From contig NWUY0304906576.1 in assembly GCA_004151065.3 (NCBI GenBank), positions 1-28,562 of the forward strand: a DNA stretch of 28,562 bases. The letters are read 5' to 3'. The notes below the pieces were generated by a model. The model made no database searches. It saw only the letters and a list, made by a program, of their open reading frames with translations, and was not told where the DNA came from. A program made the translations under genes and the position numbers. The first letter of the stretch is position 1. Every line of letters begins with the position of its first letter. The DNA is from Larix sibirica (lineage: Eukaryota > Streptophyta > Pinopsida > Pinales > Pinaceae). Shown in pieces: positions 1 to 12,591 of the stretch.

Positions 1-3000
1 AATTACGCTAACTATACCTGAGCAGCATGAGTGCAACTACGCTCCCAGATCTGAATGTCTTTCGGTGTCTGGCGCATGATCCTCAACGGGTTCAACGTAA
101 GTAAGCATCGCCCCATCGGTTCCAAAACATCCAATAAGGCATTGACATCCTGCAACTAGCTATAAGCTAATTTTTCTTGACTGACCATCTAGCAGACTTA
201 CCGGTAATGATACTGTCTATGGGCGACCACCTTAATTCTTGGCGACCGCCGTAAAGACTACCTCCTGTCAATGAGACTGGTTGGTAATTACTGTCTCCAT
301 CCCAGCCCAAGTGAGACTAAAATCAAAAAGCTTCTTTATGGCCCTTGTAAATCAAATGAATACCCGTCATATACAGACCCCGCGTTCAATACATACCCAT
401 TAGGTTCAGTCCATGCCAGGAGGTCTTTCCCAGAGGGTCTGATAGCCAGGCATTGCCAATCATTAGCCAGTCATAGGAAGCCAGTCAGTGCCAGTAGGTC
501 ATGGCCCAGTAGTCCCTGAAAGAAGCTGGGTTACCCAGGACCTAAAAATAACTTAATTAGAGGCAAAAGTTTTATCCAGCTGTGCCAGGAAATCCCTTGA
601 AGCAAGATATCATAGAAGATGGCCCCAAGTTACCCGGAACGCCGCCTAAATAAACCGCCAAGTACATGTCACTCAGGACAGCCCTTTTCGTTTTAAGGGA
701 AACTAGAGAAGACTTTACAACGATAGAGGACTGGCTTTACAAAGAAAACATTTAGCACCCATCCATACAACATTGACTGCAGATGGTTTTACTCCCCACC
801 AGTTCACTTCCAAACATGCCCTGGACTTTGGTAGTGTTTATTATTAGTATTGTGGCAAGCACTTGTTTTATACATTCATTTGTGATGGAAGGTAGTGATA
901 GGGATAGCTTTTTGGAGAAGCATGATGAGTAGTGGGCGGTGAGATTGCTTGAGCGATGGGGTTCTCTCTTTATCTTTCAATAGCTTGGCGGGATAGATCT
1001 TCTATTTCTATTGCTGGAGGTTAAGGATTTATATGGTCTCCGTCAAATTGAATCAGTAAAGAGGTAGGGTTTGGGTGAGACCATCACTGGACTTATCATT
1101 TGCATGAGAGCTTCTCAGCCCACGAACCATCACGAATTTTGGCTGCTAGAGCAATAGGACACTAGGGATCCGGCTTAATGGCAGCACGAGGTGTGGTGGA
1201 AAGCCCATAGAAGGCGAGCGCTAGGTTAAAGAATTCTATAAATATGAGTAGGATACAAGGTTTTTTTAAGGGAAAGGTTTATCTTATTCCTATTTCGACT
1301 TAGATGTTTAGGTTGCTCCTTATATGTTTATGTGCCTGCAGGAGGTACATGTCCCGTGTGAGGTGATCGCTCACTAAAAAGCAAGAGCCAGAAGTCTTTC
1401 TATTTATTTTCTCCTCTTTACGTGTAATTCTATCCTTCTAGGATTGCTTATATTCAATTATATAAGTAATAGCACAAGGGCATATCACTGCAGTGCAGCA
1501 ATGTGGGTAGGTATCTTGCCCAACGACAACAAGCGTAGTGGGTAGTAAACAAGCAAGCACAATAGCGGCACGAGGTCCGTTTCAAATATTATAAGCCCAC
1601 AAAGCAGCTAGCAATAGATGACCGGCTTAACAGCTAGTGAGGTGCGTAGCAGCAGCATGAGTTTTAGCTTTGCAAGTCATTCTCATTGTTTGTTTCACGA
1701 GATAATAAACGTAGTCTTCTTCCACGAACTCATTCTTATGCGCGTTACCTCCCTTTGTTCGGTAAGACTCCAGAAACTCCGCCTATCTCGGTATGACTAG
1801 CAAAACAACAAGCTAGCGAGGCGCGAAGCGAACAACGAGCGTAAATAGGTTGAGGTCAAAGTGCTTATATCATAACACTTTAGTTGGCCAGAAGGGGACT
1901 ACTTATTATTCATTAGGGCACTTACATTATATTATATAAGCTTATAATCCTTCCCCTCCTTTGTCGGGCGGCTCCGCTCCATGTATAGTGGCTCATTTCT
2001 ATGTATTTTATTATGTTGTACGGGAATCTCTGGAGGCATCCAAAAATATGTTTTTAAGCTATTTAGAGCTGTTACCAAATAAATATAGCTTTATTGATTG
2101 AACCAAGCGTAAGTATGATAATAAATGTAGTACAGGTCTATATGTAGCGGTCACAAAGAAGTACGCTGCTATGATGAGCCGACGAGCAATGGAAACTGGC
2201 TTTGAAGCAGCCGCCGTCCAACAATGGTAAACTATGATCTTTCCTTGCATGGATCCCTTTTAGTAAACGTAAAGAATGTTCAGTAGGCAATGAAGGGCCC
2301 CAATCATGTCGCAGCTCTGAATAGCCAGCATATAGTTAGTATTGGGTTAGTAGTTATCCCTGCCTTAGTAGAGCCCTAATTATAGTACGGGAAGCTAAGA
2401 TGCAGCCGGAAACAAAGGTCCAGGATTAGTTTTATTCTGGCTACTGAGTGTGGTTCGAGCCCAAGGGAATATCTCCCATTCCGCATTCAGTTCCATTATA
2501 CCATTCTCCCTTATTTATGGAAGTGGCTTATGGCAGGTCGCTTATGGTCCACCCAATCCTTTCCTTATTGTACCTGGTCATGTCGCACCAGTTTATCGTG
2601 GCACCACCATCCCTCCCTTCTCGCACCAGCTTACTTAATTGAATTGCAACAAAATGTAAATCTTGCTTTCTGAGTTGAAAGTTATTCTCATCTTCCTCAC
2701 CCGCGCACCCTCCTCCCTTGTTTACTTCCATAGGAACTAGCCTTAGTCCGCCCGCCTTTGTTCCCGTTCAAGCTTATCCAAAGTACAACGCCTTTACATA
2801 TTTACACCCCTTTGACTTTCAATCTCTTATTTTATTAGTTGTTCAGGAGCTTTTACTTGATGATTTATTTCATTGAGACATCATTCCGTATTTAGTCTGA
2901 GTTCTATATGAGCCCTTCATTATGAGCCACTAATCTCTTTATTTCGTGATTCTTTTCGCACTCGTTCAATAAAAGGTTATACCTTCCATCGTTTCATTTT

Positions 3001-3934
3001 GCACTTGCTTAGGGTTCGGGCCGGTATCACTTACCTGTAATGGATATATCAAAAAGGTATCTTATATATAATTATATTATCTCAAGTTAACTTCTGCCTT
3101 TTCTATGGACTACAGGCTTTCACACATTTTAACTAAGAGACAATGCACTTACTGTTACAAACTTAGTATAGATCCCATTAGTATTGAGCACCTTTGTAAG
3201 CATTCTGCTGTATGTCACATGGGTTGGTTACATTTTTATTTATTCTCGGCCATGGAATGAATAAAGGAGGATACAAACATGCACTGGTTTAGTAGCGGTG
3301 GGTGCACCTAAAACTCTGGCACAAACTGGATGGATGGAATTAGAACTAAGAAAGGGGACTAAAGCAAGTCCATTAAAGGTGGTCCTTCTTTCTCAACTTC
3401 AGGTTGTTTTCGTTGCACTCATGCATGGAAAAGTTGTAAGGTTGTTGCACCTCAAACTGACTTCATCTTAATCTATCTTCTATTGCCCCACACACTAAAC
3501 TAGTTAACTTCCACTCCTTCAGTGATTGTTTGCTACTAATCGAAGTAAGTATCATGTTAAGCATCCTGGTACTAGTCCAGTATAGGGGTTGGGGGACCCC
3601 CGTACAGGGCTGGTGCGGCTGGCAGAATGCAAACTGACTGACTATGGTGAACTGACTGCGGATGTAAAGGTGAGTTCGGAGGGCAAGTCTGGCTAGGTTT
3701 GGTCATAAGGCAAGGGTAGGTATTAGTATAGATAGGTTAGGCCATAGGATGAGGGACAAAAGTAAGGCTTAGTGTAAGGATTAGCTCCCAAGGAGTACCC
3801 AAGGCTGTTTCCAAGGCAGTATGGATGAGTATTTAGGTTAGGTATCGAGGTCAGCGTCTCAGTGGAGGTCCAGTAAGTTTTATACCGTTTATTGGTAACA
3901 CATCATGCCAGGGAGTATCAGTTTTAAGGGTAAT
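1..3934. other. Unassigned mosaic DNA without a recognisable gene
   Basis: Both strands were read and no gene was recognised. The open frames here are short and none carries a protein signature that I know. The composition is mixed, with purine and pyrimidine tracts and many short imperfect repeats, which is the usual look of plant mitochondrial spacer DNA. Around 2450-2640 two overlapping plus-strand frames stay open for about 60 codons (one ends in the short stretch VPGHVAPVYRGTT), but I see no domain. The stretch 3630-3850 is rich in GACTGACT and AGGTTAGG words. Confidence 0.6.
405..512. repeat. Short GCCAGT/GTCAT-rich repeat cluster
   Basis: Words such as GCCAGT, AGCCAGTCAT and CAATCATTAGCC recur within about 110 bases, with imperfect spacing. 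A second cluster with the same words (GCCAATCATAG, CCAGTCATAGG, AGCCAGTCAT) lies at 6398-6460, so the two clusters may share an origin. The repeats are too degenerate to define one unit. Confidence 0.45.
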
Positions 3935-4215
3935 TTATTGCCTCTTTCTTATCTTGGCATGGAATTTCGTGCCTCCTTGCTCCTTTTTTAATGCCTGAAG
4001 CTTCCGTATTATGGGCCAAACATCACTATCGTTGTTTGCTCCGGAAGCAACGGTGGCATCGTCGCAATATCTAGTACTCTATCCCGAACTTATCACAAAA
4101 ACTCACTGCATACAGGTCCAGTTTGTGGAGCATAACGTTCATGAGAATCGGAGAGAGTACTGAACCCTGAGGTATGCCTATATCGGAAATGGTAAAGGGT
4201 CTTTTTTCCGTCGAC
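3935..4215 (-). pseudogene. Reverse transcriptase fragment, mitochondrial/group II-intron-like, frameshifted
   Basis: Reading the minus strand from about 4215 gives ...ISDIGIPQGSVLSP (block at 4149-4178) followed by ILMNVMLHKLDLY, which matches the conserved RT block where group II-intron and mitochondrial RTs have a PQGS-LSP segment and an LHxLD segment. That frame ends at a TAG near 4076. One base over, the next frame reads RYCDDATVASGANN (4055-4072 for the active-site box), the catalytic box normally written YADD, and runs to a TAA at 3935-3937. The two parts are adjacent and in the right order, so this is one RT domain broken by a frameshift. The upstream fingers and any maturase or endonuclease domain are not visible. 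The LHKLD segment argues for an intron or mitochondrial-plasmid RT over a LINE RT, but that is inference. It is the only RT palm in the window and is separate from the Ty3/gypsy locus. Confidence 0.65.
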
Positions 4216-5840
4216 CTGGGTTTGGGCACAAAGATGCGTCTCATGCTTTAAAATATTCAAGATCCAGCAAGAAGAGAGGATGAAATATGATAAAACCTTT
4301 AGTAATATATTCCGGAGAGTTTTTCGTCCCATATGGCCGAAGTAAGTAATCCATATGAAGATTGAATGGACTCATATGCTCTCACAAGATTGGTTAGGTG
4401 ACCTACTGCGGGCGGGTATTACATTAACCCACCTTCCTGTTGCATATTTATCCATAATATTGCTAAAAGTCAATATTTTTTATGTTTCATAGTTTCGAAC
4501 GATCTATATTTTTCCCACTAATTACGCTCCTTGTTGGGTGGCCATATTATAATAGTACGTATCCAAGCGCGCATCCTCCCCTTCGTGTAGCTTCCAAATG
4601 TTGCGACCACTAATCTTCACTCCCCCCCCTTTTTTAAAATTCCGAATCAAAATATCAAGCAGCTCCAGTACGCCAGAGCTTAGACACGTTAATACTTTAT
4701 GTATCTAAAAAGGTTACCCATACAGGCAATAAATGGTAGCTGCACCTAGGGGCGGAACACCTTTTGTTTAACATGATCATTTGTTGAAGAACCGAACTAT
4801 AGTGTAATTTTTATCGATTGTGAAAGATGCATTATGCGAGCGATAATGTCTATTTGTATCTGGAATTACAGATCGATGACTGGTTCCCCCTCTGGGATAT
4901 TACCATTTTAACGATGACCGGATGCTCTTATTAGGATTAGCCCTGTGGGGTGTAACAAGCTTTATTACGGGAAACCCCCATCCGTTGGTTGTAGGTCCTT
5001 GGAGAGATTCACTTTGTCCAAGCGTGTGATTAGTTCTCCCCTCGCGCGTAATGGGAATAAATGGCAGCTCCGCCATCAATTAATTGGTTGCATTTCGAGA
5101 TTAGATCTGGTTTCCCATATTGAGTAAACCTGTTCAGAACATACCCAATCCTTGCTCGATATCACAAAGGGACTACTAAGTTAGTTGTTGATCAGTTTCT
5201 TTATTGTAATTGAGCATGAAGCTATAGAAGTAGTAGACCGATGCCTAGTACTTTTTGAACCTGTGAGCGTGCTCGCGATAAAGGGGCAAATTCCGAAGGT
5301 CTGAAAGTGTATCTATAAGGGTGGAATAATAATACCGGCGGGGCTTAAACAATGATAAAATGAGAGAGCCTTTATAAGTTCCATACTTTGCGGGGGTTTA
5401 TTCTTCGATTAAAGATGGCCGAAGCCGAAGTGGAGGTCTAAGTGGATATTGAATCTCCACCAATGCAGTCCGGCGTTTCTTTCCCTTGGTCATGCTCAGT
5501 CATTAGCCACTGAAGCTAGTTTGTTTCATTTTATTATAACCTACCTATACCTAGCGACACTCGTGGATTTCATAGGTAGACATCGAATGAGTCCCACTCC
5601 CTTTTCCAGGGTTTGAATCCCTCTTACCCTACCGGTGCCGAGGAAGAGTTTGAATGAAAAACCCCTTCGCAGCGAGATAGATGAAGGGAAGGAAAAGCAG
5701 CGAAATCAATCAATAAATAAGGTAATCCGCTTACTCTATAAGCATTCCCATACTCTTATGCATGCATGGTCAATAGCTCGCATTAACTAAAAGCGTCGGG
5801 AGGGGCACAAACTCCTATTCTCTACGCTCTTTATATAGAA

Positions 5841-5851
5841 GGGGGGGGGGG
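5841..5851 (+). repeat. G11 homopolymer run
   Basis: Eleven consecutive G bases on the plus strand. On the minus strand it reads as proline codons near the end of an 80-codon open frame (5815-6057) that has no known domain. Runs this long are prone to length error in sequencing and assembly. Confidence 0.9.
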
Positions 5852-6397
5852 TTGTTTCGGAACCGCTCTGCCCATTCCGATCCGGACGCAGGAGGAGTAG
5901 GGTTCAACCGCAGAAGCAACGAACCTTTAGCCCTTTCAAACCCCAAGGAGATGGCCCCCATGTTGAAAAGATTATTATAAAATAAATAGGGAGGTGAGGC
6001 GAATCCCTGCAACTCAAATGAATAACTTATATTATGAACCGGGGCTAGATGGAACAACCAATAGTAAATCTGGAACCAAGGGAGCTGGCTATACTTGAAT
6101 GACTAACCAAAACTGTGAGCGCTAGTTATGCGCCTGTTTTTGTTGGGTGAGGCCATGTCGGTTGCTTGCTTGGTTTTCCCTCAGAAGACTAATCCACCTT
6201 TGTCCGCTCCTTACCGTCCAGCCTAATAATAAGACTCATCAGTTGATAGAATCCAACCGCTATAAAAAGGGTTAGGGCCCCTACCTCACTTAACTCTACG
6301 GAACAATTGTTCTTACCTCAACTGGATAGAAGGAATTATGAATGAAGCCTTACATATGTTGATTCATCATTTGAAGGTCATACACTATTCAGACATA

Positions 6398-6460
6398 ATA
6401 GCCAATCATAGTCCAGTCATAGGTCAGCCAGTCATTTCCAATCATAGCCAGTCTCATTGA
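6398..6460. repeat. Second CCAGTCAT/CAATCATAG word cluster
   Basis: The words GCCAATCATAG, CCAGTCATAGG, AGCCAGTCAT and CAATCATAGCC follow each other within about 60 bases. They match the vocabulary of the cluster at 405-512. The copies are degenerate and no fixed period is visible. Confidence 0.4.
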
Positions 6461-6817
6461 CAGTAAGGAGGTGGTCACGGAACCACAGACCTATAAAATA
6501 CTCTACCTCCACCTTGAAGCTATACCCTACAGATATCTCTACCTCGAACTCTACCGAATACGTAGAGTCTATAGGGAAAGATAGATATTGATTCAATTGA
6601 TGGCCCACATACGTTTGAGGTGGGGCAGGAAAGATAGAAATAGCAGCATCTCTAGATCAATAGCTACAAATATCTAGATCGGAAGTTCCATTCAATTAAG
6701 TTCAATCCATTCCAGAAAGACTTTCAGTTCAGTCCAGATACGGCAAGTCTATATATGTTAAATCCAGAACCAAAAGGGTTATACCCGAGAGTGTGAGTAT
6801 GAGATGCACCGATTAGG

Positions 6818-6834
6818 ATTTATTTATTTATTTA
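6818..6834 (+). repeat. (ATTT)4 microsatellite
   Basis: Four perfect ATTT units plus one A. A simple-sequence tract with no coding role visible. Confidence 0.9.
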
Positions 6835-7289
6835 TAAGATTGATTCTATTTATTGATGAGATTGCTCCTTGCTGGCTAGACGCGTGGATAGACCTCACAA
6901 GAAAGAAATATATATGGAACCCATCAGAGGAATACCCGTTCAGTTAAGACCCTAAATAAATGTAACAGCTAACAACCCGATAAACTACAAACTACCCTGG
7001 TTCGGATAGACACGACTGGTTGTTCCATATTGATCCCCCCCGGTTATATAGAGACAACTCCCCCGCATCACGCCCCCGGATGATGAATGATCACTACCCC
7101 TTGCCTGATTAGTAAGAAGCCCTACCGCTTTTCCCATTAGGAAGGATACATACCGCCCGATGGATTATACGCCCCGGTATATGTCGCCAGAGGGTTCTGT
7201 ACGCAAAGGTGGACCGAGAGAGGTCTATTATTATTTTTGTTGCTGGCCGTTTAAGCAGAAGTGTTGTATGTAAAGGTGTACTTTTGACT

Positions 7290-7526
7290 GGTTTACCACA
7301 TTTTCCAATCCGCCCACATTACCTCTCCCGCATTCAGTACGCTTTCAGTCCACCTGCCACCCATTCAACAAACATTACTTCAGTACCCCATCTAGTTACC
7401 ACAATCCCACATTACGTTATGTATGCTTTCTGTTACCAATCATCATTAAGCTTTATGGAACCAATCCTATCATTCCAAATTCCACATTCCCACATTATAC
7501 ATTCAGTCAGTACGCACCCAACATAG
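7290..7526 (+). repeat. Strand-biased CCACATT/ATTCAGT-rich stretch
   Basis: The plus strand is rich in C, A and T and poor in G, with recurring words CCCACATT, CCAATC, ATTCAGT and CATTCCA. This bias removes most stop codons in one frame and accounts for the 105-codon open frame at 7209-7526, which ends in low-complexity His/Ser/Thr/Pro sequence and has no recognisable domain. I read it as decayed short repeats and do not call a gene. Confidence 0.4.
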
Positions 7527-9011
7527 AGGAGCCTCTCACAACATATACACCAAACAGCAGAGATTTATATACGTCATTTATGCTACAAAGCTTATATTTA
7601 TTTGGATCCCGTAGCACGAGACCTGGACACTTTATAAATAGAGGAGGACTTTACTCACGATAGAGTAATACTTTACAAAAAAGGGAGGCCGGGATACGAT
7701 AGTAGGTCTTTATACTTGATTTAGGCCTTTAAACTTTCTAAAAGAAGACTTAACTTGTTTATTTACGATTAAACAGGTGGATGAAGAGGTGGATTCACTT
7801 ATTCGCCCAGGACATGTTGACGGGAAGGAAAGCATTGATCGCACTTGATTTAATTGATTTATTAAATTAATCACTTATTCCCATAAAAGCATATCCCCCA
7901 TCTTCCAATAAACAAGGAAAAGTTAAACATATAATATATTATACATATATGTGAGTTTCAGTGCAACAAAATAGAATTATAATAGGTTGTTTCCTATTGT
8001 CCAACCAAACTTAGGAAAAGGTCAACGTAGAGATGCGATATCGTATCAATTTACAATAGCTTCTAGGCAATTAGTATCCAGGCTCCGATGGTAGCTTAGC
8101 TTGAGTATCCAAGTCAAGCCGATTAGCAGAGTGCAGCAGCTATCCCAGTGTATTAGTCCAGTTGAACAGCGCAGCAGCCACAGTTGAGTAGCGCCATCAT
8201 CTAACCCTAATTGGCAAAGGGAAATCGTAGGGTAAAGAGCATCCGAGTTATCAAAGCATCCTACACTCTGGTTATAAGATAAGGCTTCATGGCCGGCTCT
8301 TGTACTTACAGGTTCACATGGCAGAGGCAGAAAGATCTATCGAAGTAAGTAGGTAGATATAAGCAGTTAGTATTAAACCTAGGAGTAGGCAGGTCTCAAT
8401 CGATATGTCGAAGGCTTTAACGGAAACGGCTTACACAGAGACAATTTCGGAATTTTATTTGGAATGGAGACAGAACGGAAAGGGGACACAAACAAGTGAA
8501 ATAAATGCTCTTACTCACTTCTATTGGTTCTATTGGTTCAACCTGCATAAGTAAGCTAGAACGGCAATCAGTCATAATGCAACTAGAGATATAAGCTTAG
8601 CTAAAGCTAATTAGTTGTTTACTATTCATTATGAACGGCAAGAGAGAGCTAAGGAATTTCAAGAGATAGAATTTATATATGAACTAGTAATAAAGCTAAT
8701 GGTTCTATTGATTGCAACATAAATCTCAATAGAGCTAAGGCATTGAATCTAGAGCAGGAACTACATAACTTAGACAAGTTGGACTCAAGAGGTGAAGAGA
8801 AGCATTATATAAAGGGTTAAGACAAAGAGTCTGATTGAACAGTAATTAGATAGGAGTCCAGGCAAGTTCTAACGACTGTATCACAACTAATGCTTTGCTT
8901 GTTCGCTTTGTTGCTCACCCGATTATGTCTTGCCGCCAGCTTTCTGTTCGTTCATGATTCGAAGTCCACTAAATCCGCAGAGATAGGGTTTTTTCAATAT
9001 TATGTAATTCA

Positions 9012-9042
9012 CATATATACGTTATACTCGCATATATACGTT
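9012..9042 (-). promoter_or_regulatory. Two CATATATACGTT boxes, possible plant mitochondrial CRTA-type motif
   Basis: CATATATACGTT occurs at 9012-9023 and again at 9031-9042, 19 bases apart. On the minus strand each copy contains CGTATATA, which resembles the CRTA core known from plant mitochondrial promoters. No gene is recognised downstream on the minus strand (positions below 9012), and short AT-rich words recur by chance, so the promoter reading is weak. The exact duplication itself is certain. Confidence 0.2.
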
Positions 9043-9634
9043 TAACTTGTCCATAAAAATAAACTAGCAAATCTGATGACAACTTATTCTCATTTTTATG
9101 AGCAATCTGATTATGAATATGAAATGCCTGTGTTGTTGTCCATTGTCATTGGTAATCTATGACACCGGGTGAAAATAAGTAAAACCTAGGTTAGGGACCA
9201 CGAAGAAAACGAGCGAACCCCTGTTAGCTCATTGTTGGGGTACGCATAGCCTGTAGTTGTCCTGCCTTGAGCTTAACCAGTAGTATTTGACTCTGCCGTA
9301 GAGCACCATAGCTACTGCCCTTTCCAAGGCAAATTACCAGGTAAATCTCCAACAAGGCTAACCAGCACAATTACACTAGTGACCACCCAGCATTTCCATC
9401 GGTGCCACCAAACTCGGGATCAACATCGAACTGGAAACACAAATAGGATCACACCAACCTCATTCCTTTTCTGGGCCGTGGTAAAGAGAACACAGTTAAC
9501 GTATACCACCACCATCTTGATCACGGGCTATCGGTATTGCCACTTAATAAATTAATCTCTAACTAATGGGGCCGTGTTAAAATGGGTAAGCCACAAAATA
9601 GAAAACCTTACTGGGCGTGATGAATATGGTTTAA

Positions 9635-9829
9635 ACACGTTCACGTTATAGCAGCCTTACGGTTTCGACCAGCTTCAAGCGGGTTCTGTTTTCTTCGTCG
9701 GGCGGGTTATTTCGTAAAGCCTGGGGTTATTTCGACCAGCCTGCCTCTTATCCCATCCCAGATGGTTTCTTCCCAGCGTTAAGGCAAACCGTGTTCCGTT
9801 GCCCCAGTTCCTCTCATCATAATTATTAA
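9635..9829 (+). other. Open frame of 64 codons without a Met, unidentified
   Basis: After a TAA at 9632-9634 this frame stays open to the TAA at 9827-9829. It contains no methionine, so it has no normal start. Its composition is mixed (for example KRVLFSSSGG and FRKAWGYFDQPAS) and not obviously low-complexity. I recognise no family. It may be an exon-like remnant, a decayed coding piece or chance. A GGGTTATTTCG duplication (9703-9713 and 9724-9734) lies inside it. Confidence 0.15.
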
Positions 9830-12572
9830 ATGGATTTTCAATTTCAAGTCAGCGGAACTTGACCCGTTCTTAATAGTCGGCAAGCAAGATAGATTGGTTG
9901 GTTGGTTGGACCGAAGGGACAACAACAAGCAGAGGGGCGCTTGCTCTTGATAATTTTGAAGCTTGCTATACGCTATGAGGTAGGTGAAGATAGACTTATT
10001 CCTCAAGCCCTCTCGCCTTCTGGGATTCCACTGGCCGAAACACTACTCAACTGGGACTAGCCCCGCTGCCGAGCCTTGACCATCCATCATTAGGTCGTCA
10101 TGCAATGAACAGCCTTGCATAAGCAAGGCACTAGCGTTATGGGAGTACGTCACCCAGCCAGCTCATCATGTAGAAAGAGTAGTCCCTGTAGCTCTACTTG
10201 CAGCTTGCAGGGCTATCTACCACTGCCTGTAGCTTTGCAGGTATAACTTACCAACACTGCTAATATAATAAGTAGAGCAGAAGGAAAACTACAAGCAAGG
10301 CTTGCTTCGTTGCATTGAGTAGTAGTTATTGTCCCTGTTAGGTAGGTGTCGTACTGCCTGCACCTGCCACAAGATGGAAGGATTCATTAAGTGGAAAATG
10401 AAATTACGTGGCCCGCCTCCGTCCGTATTAAGTATTTCGCTTATTTATTATTCTCTGAGAAACACTTTCTTAAATGATCGCCCACATTAATGAAGTTTAT
10501 TGGGCATTACAGTATGCTCCGCGAAATACATAGAGTATAAGATAGGTATCTCTATCTATAAATGTAATATACGACTTATTTCATGGAGGAGCAGCTAATT
10601 ACCTTTCTCCCTATCCTCCGGACTTTCTACAAAATGGATATATAGTAGGGGTAGGACCTCCCTCTTATCGGCGGAATATCGGGGCGTGCCTGCCCGAAAT
10701 AAGCTTTTAGTGCGCCAATCAATCTATAAGTCGACTCACTCCATTTAACACCCCTAATTAATTACCCTCCTGATGTTCTAAGCTATGGATCGATCGCTCC
10801 TGGCCGCTTTCCGCCAATGAAGGGGCGTAGACTTGTGTTTAGGAAATAAATAAAGTAGGCAGGCCAAAATGGGAGTAAAATGTCAATTTATAAGTCATAT
10901 TTAGGGAAGCATCCCCTATATAACAACACAACCCTTCGATAACTATAACAACTGTAACAAGCACTACCCACAACGGATATGTTCTATTACTATGTTATTT
11001 TACAAATATGTTCCAGGCATAGCGTACGTAAAATAAGGTGCCTCATCTATTATGGTGCATATTGGTCATTCTATAGAGGAATCCGGATATAAATCAAATC
11101 AGTCAGATACGGTAGAGGCAGATATAGTAGAGTAAAAGGCACCATCCATAAGGTCCTGAAAGAAAGGTAAACCCTATAGATTTACCAGGGGAGAACTAAA
11201 AATAGCCTTATATATTTCCTAACTAAATTCCTTCCAGCCAGGACGTCCGGTCCTTCAGTCATTTTAGAGTGCCCTCGTGTCGCGTGCACTTTAAACAGCA
11301 TTAGATATGCGTGCGGGAGTAGAAATGCTAGAATTGAGGCCCCATTTTACGATGTTTTGTTCGCTATCTCCTTACTGTTTATTTTAATAAAGAGATCGCT
11401 CATATTATATATGTTATGCGCTTGTCTGTAGAGTTCAGTCTATACCAATAGATAAGGGCAAGCCTATGTGCCTGCATACGTCCTTATCCTACAACGTGGG
11501 TAGGCTTCGGTACCTTATAAGCAGGCAGGTAAGCATCAGCAGACAGGTAAGCGAACCTTTATATTATTCCCGCTAGAGGTTAGCATTTGGAAGGCACTGG
11601 TAGGTCCGGCCCGGTCCAGCCAGATTGGTTTAGAGAGGTAGGTATTGATCATGGTAAGGGGACTAAGCCTTACTTTTCCGAGAGGAGGAACTGCCCTCAC
11701 TTGAGCTAATTCCCTTTACCTGCCTGCCTGATACCCCTCCCTCCAGGCAGGCGCCCCAACCCAACATACACCTTTATTTCAGGAGACCTTCCCAGAGCTA
11801 GTGGGTACGGCGGTCTAGGCAGCATAGCTCTTACAAGTTTTCCTTTTTAATCTCGGGTATGTTATACACCACCCTGCTCTGGCTTTGAGGGGAATAAAAG
11901 GCCAGGTTGGTTCAGTTCAGGAGGGTCTTATCTGAGTCTTGCGATCTTACCTCATCCATCATAGCTCTTGAGGGGCCAGCCTGTTTCTTCTTTGAGCTTA
12001 GGATAAATACTTATATAAGGTAGGCCAAAATCTGACCTGCGGGTTAGGTCATTTAGTACTAGTGTTATTGGGGGATACCCATCTTCCTGCTATGAGGATG
12101 AGACAGTGATAAAGCAGCTATCGAGGAAGTTGGTGGTGTGGGAAGACCGGAACAAGACCGATGGACCACACTTGGGTAATTAAGTACTTATTTTATTAGG
12201 TAAGGTAATACCGTTAGCCAGCCTAGTTTTTCCTTTAGCTGGGTGGGCTTCACAGACTGGATAAATATAAATAGACTACACCTGGCCGGATTCCTCTTTA
12301 CGTTAAAAAAGTCCCTGAAATGAGTTAACACCTTCAAGTCCCTTTCATTCCACAAATTTATGTGCTTGGGTAGAAAGAATGAATGAATGTAGAAAAGTTA
12401 CTTGCCACAAGCGTGCTTATGAATGGTGGCTCCGCCCAGTACTTTCCGCTCCTTGCAGCGATAGGTTAGGCAAGAGTTAGGCAAGAGAGAAAGAGCAGTA
12501 ACCTCACTCACGCTGTTAGGCCAGAGAGAAAGAATAAGGCGTTATTACATATATCACAACTGGCTGAATGAT
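9830..12572. other. Unassigned mosaic DNA without a recognisable gene
   Basis: No gene recognised on either strand. Short inverted and direct repeats are common, such as the GCAAGG/CCTTGC words at 10115-10130 and repeated CTGTAGCT..TGCAG words at 10187-10235. At 12465-12530 GTTAGGCAAGAG and GTTAGGCCAGAGAG words repeat with different spacing. No tRNA cloverleaf or group II intron domain V was found. Confidence 0.55.
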
Positions 12573-12591
12573 CCGGCGTCTTCGGAGCCGG
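12573..12591. other. Small hairpin with TTCG loop
   Basis: CCGGC, a bulged G, then TC-TTCG-GA and GCCGG form a seven-pair stem closed by a TTCG tetraloop. In RNA a UUCG loop is unusually stable. No run of T follows, so it is not a bacterial-type terminator. It could stabilise a transcript end, but no gene is recognised beside it. Confidence 0.35.

Larger units (their letters stand above)
4216..9634. other. Unassigned mosaic DNA without a recognisable gene
   Basis: No gene recognised on either strand. Open frames of 60-105 codons occur (for example minus 5815-6057 and plus 7209-7526), but they lack recognisable motifs, and the second is explained by a biased base composition. The region contains an 11-base G run, a TTTA microsatellite, a cluster of CCAGTCAT words and a pair of CATATATACGTT boxes, listed separately. 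Around 8555-8760 AGCT-containing words are frequent, echoing the AT-rich block at 14900-19900. A tRNA T-arm-like piece near 5610-5635 was examined and rejected. Confidence 0.55.

Noticed and set aside
5574-5632. tRNA-like 3' part (GGGTTTGAATCCC T-arm look-alike)
   Set aside because: The T-arm-like stem and a possible acceptor pairing are visible, but the distance to any matching 5' acceptor strand is too short and no anticodon or D arm can be folded.
5815-6057. 80-codon minus-strand open frame through the G11 run
   Set aside because: No recognised domain and the end depends on the homopolymer length; left as chance or chimeric spacer ORF.
7209-7526. 105-codon plus-strand open frame
   Set aside because: Explained by the strand-biased CCACATT/ATTCAGT repeats; no family signature.
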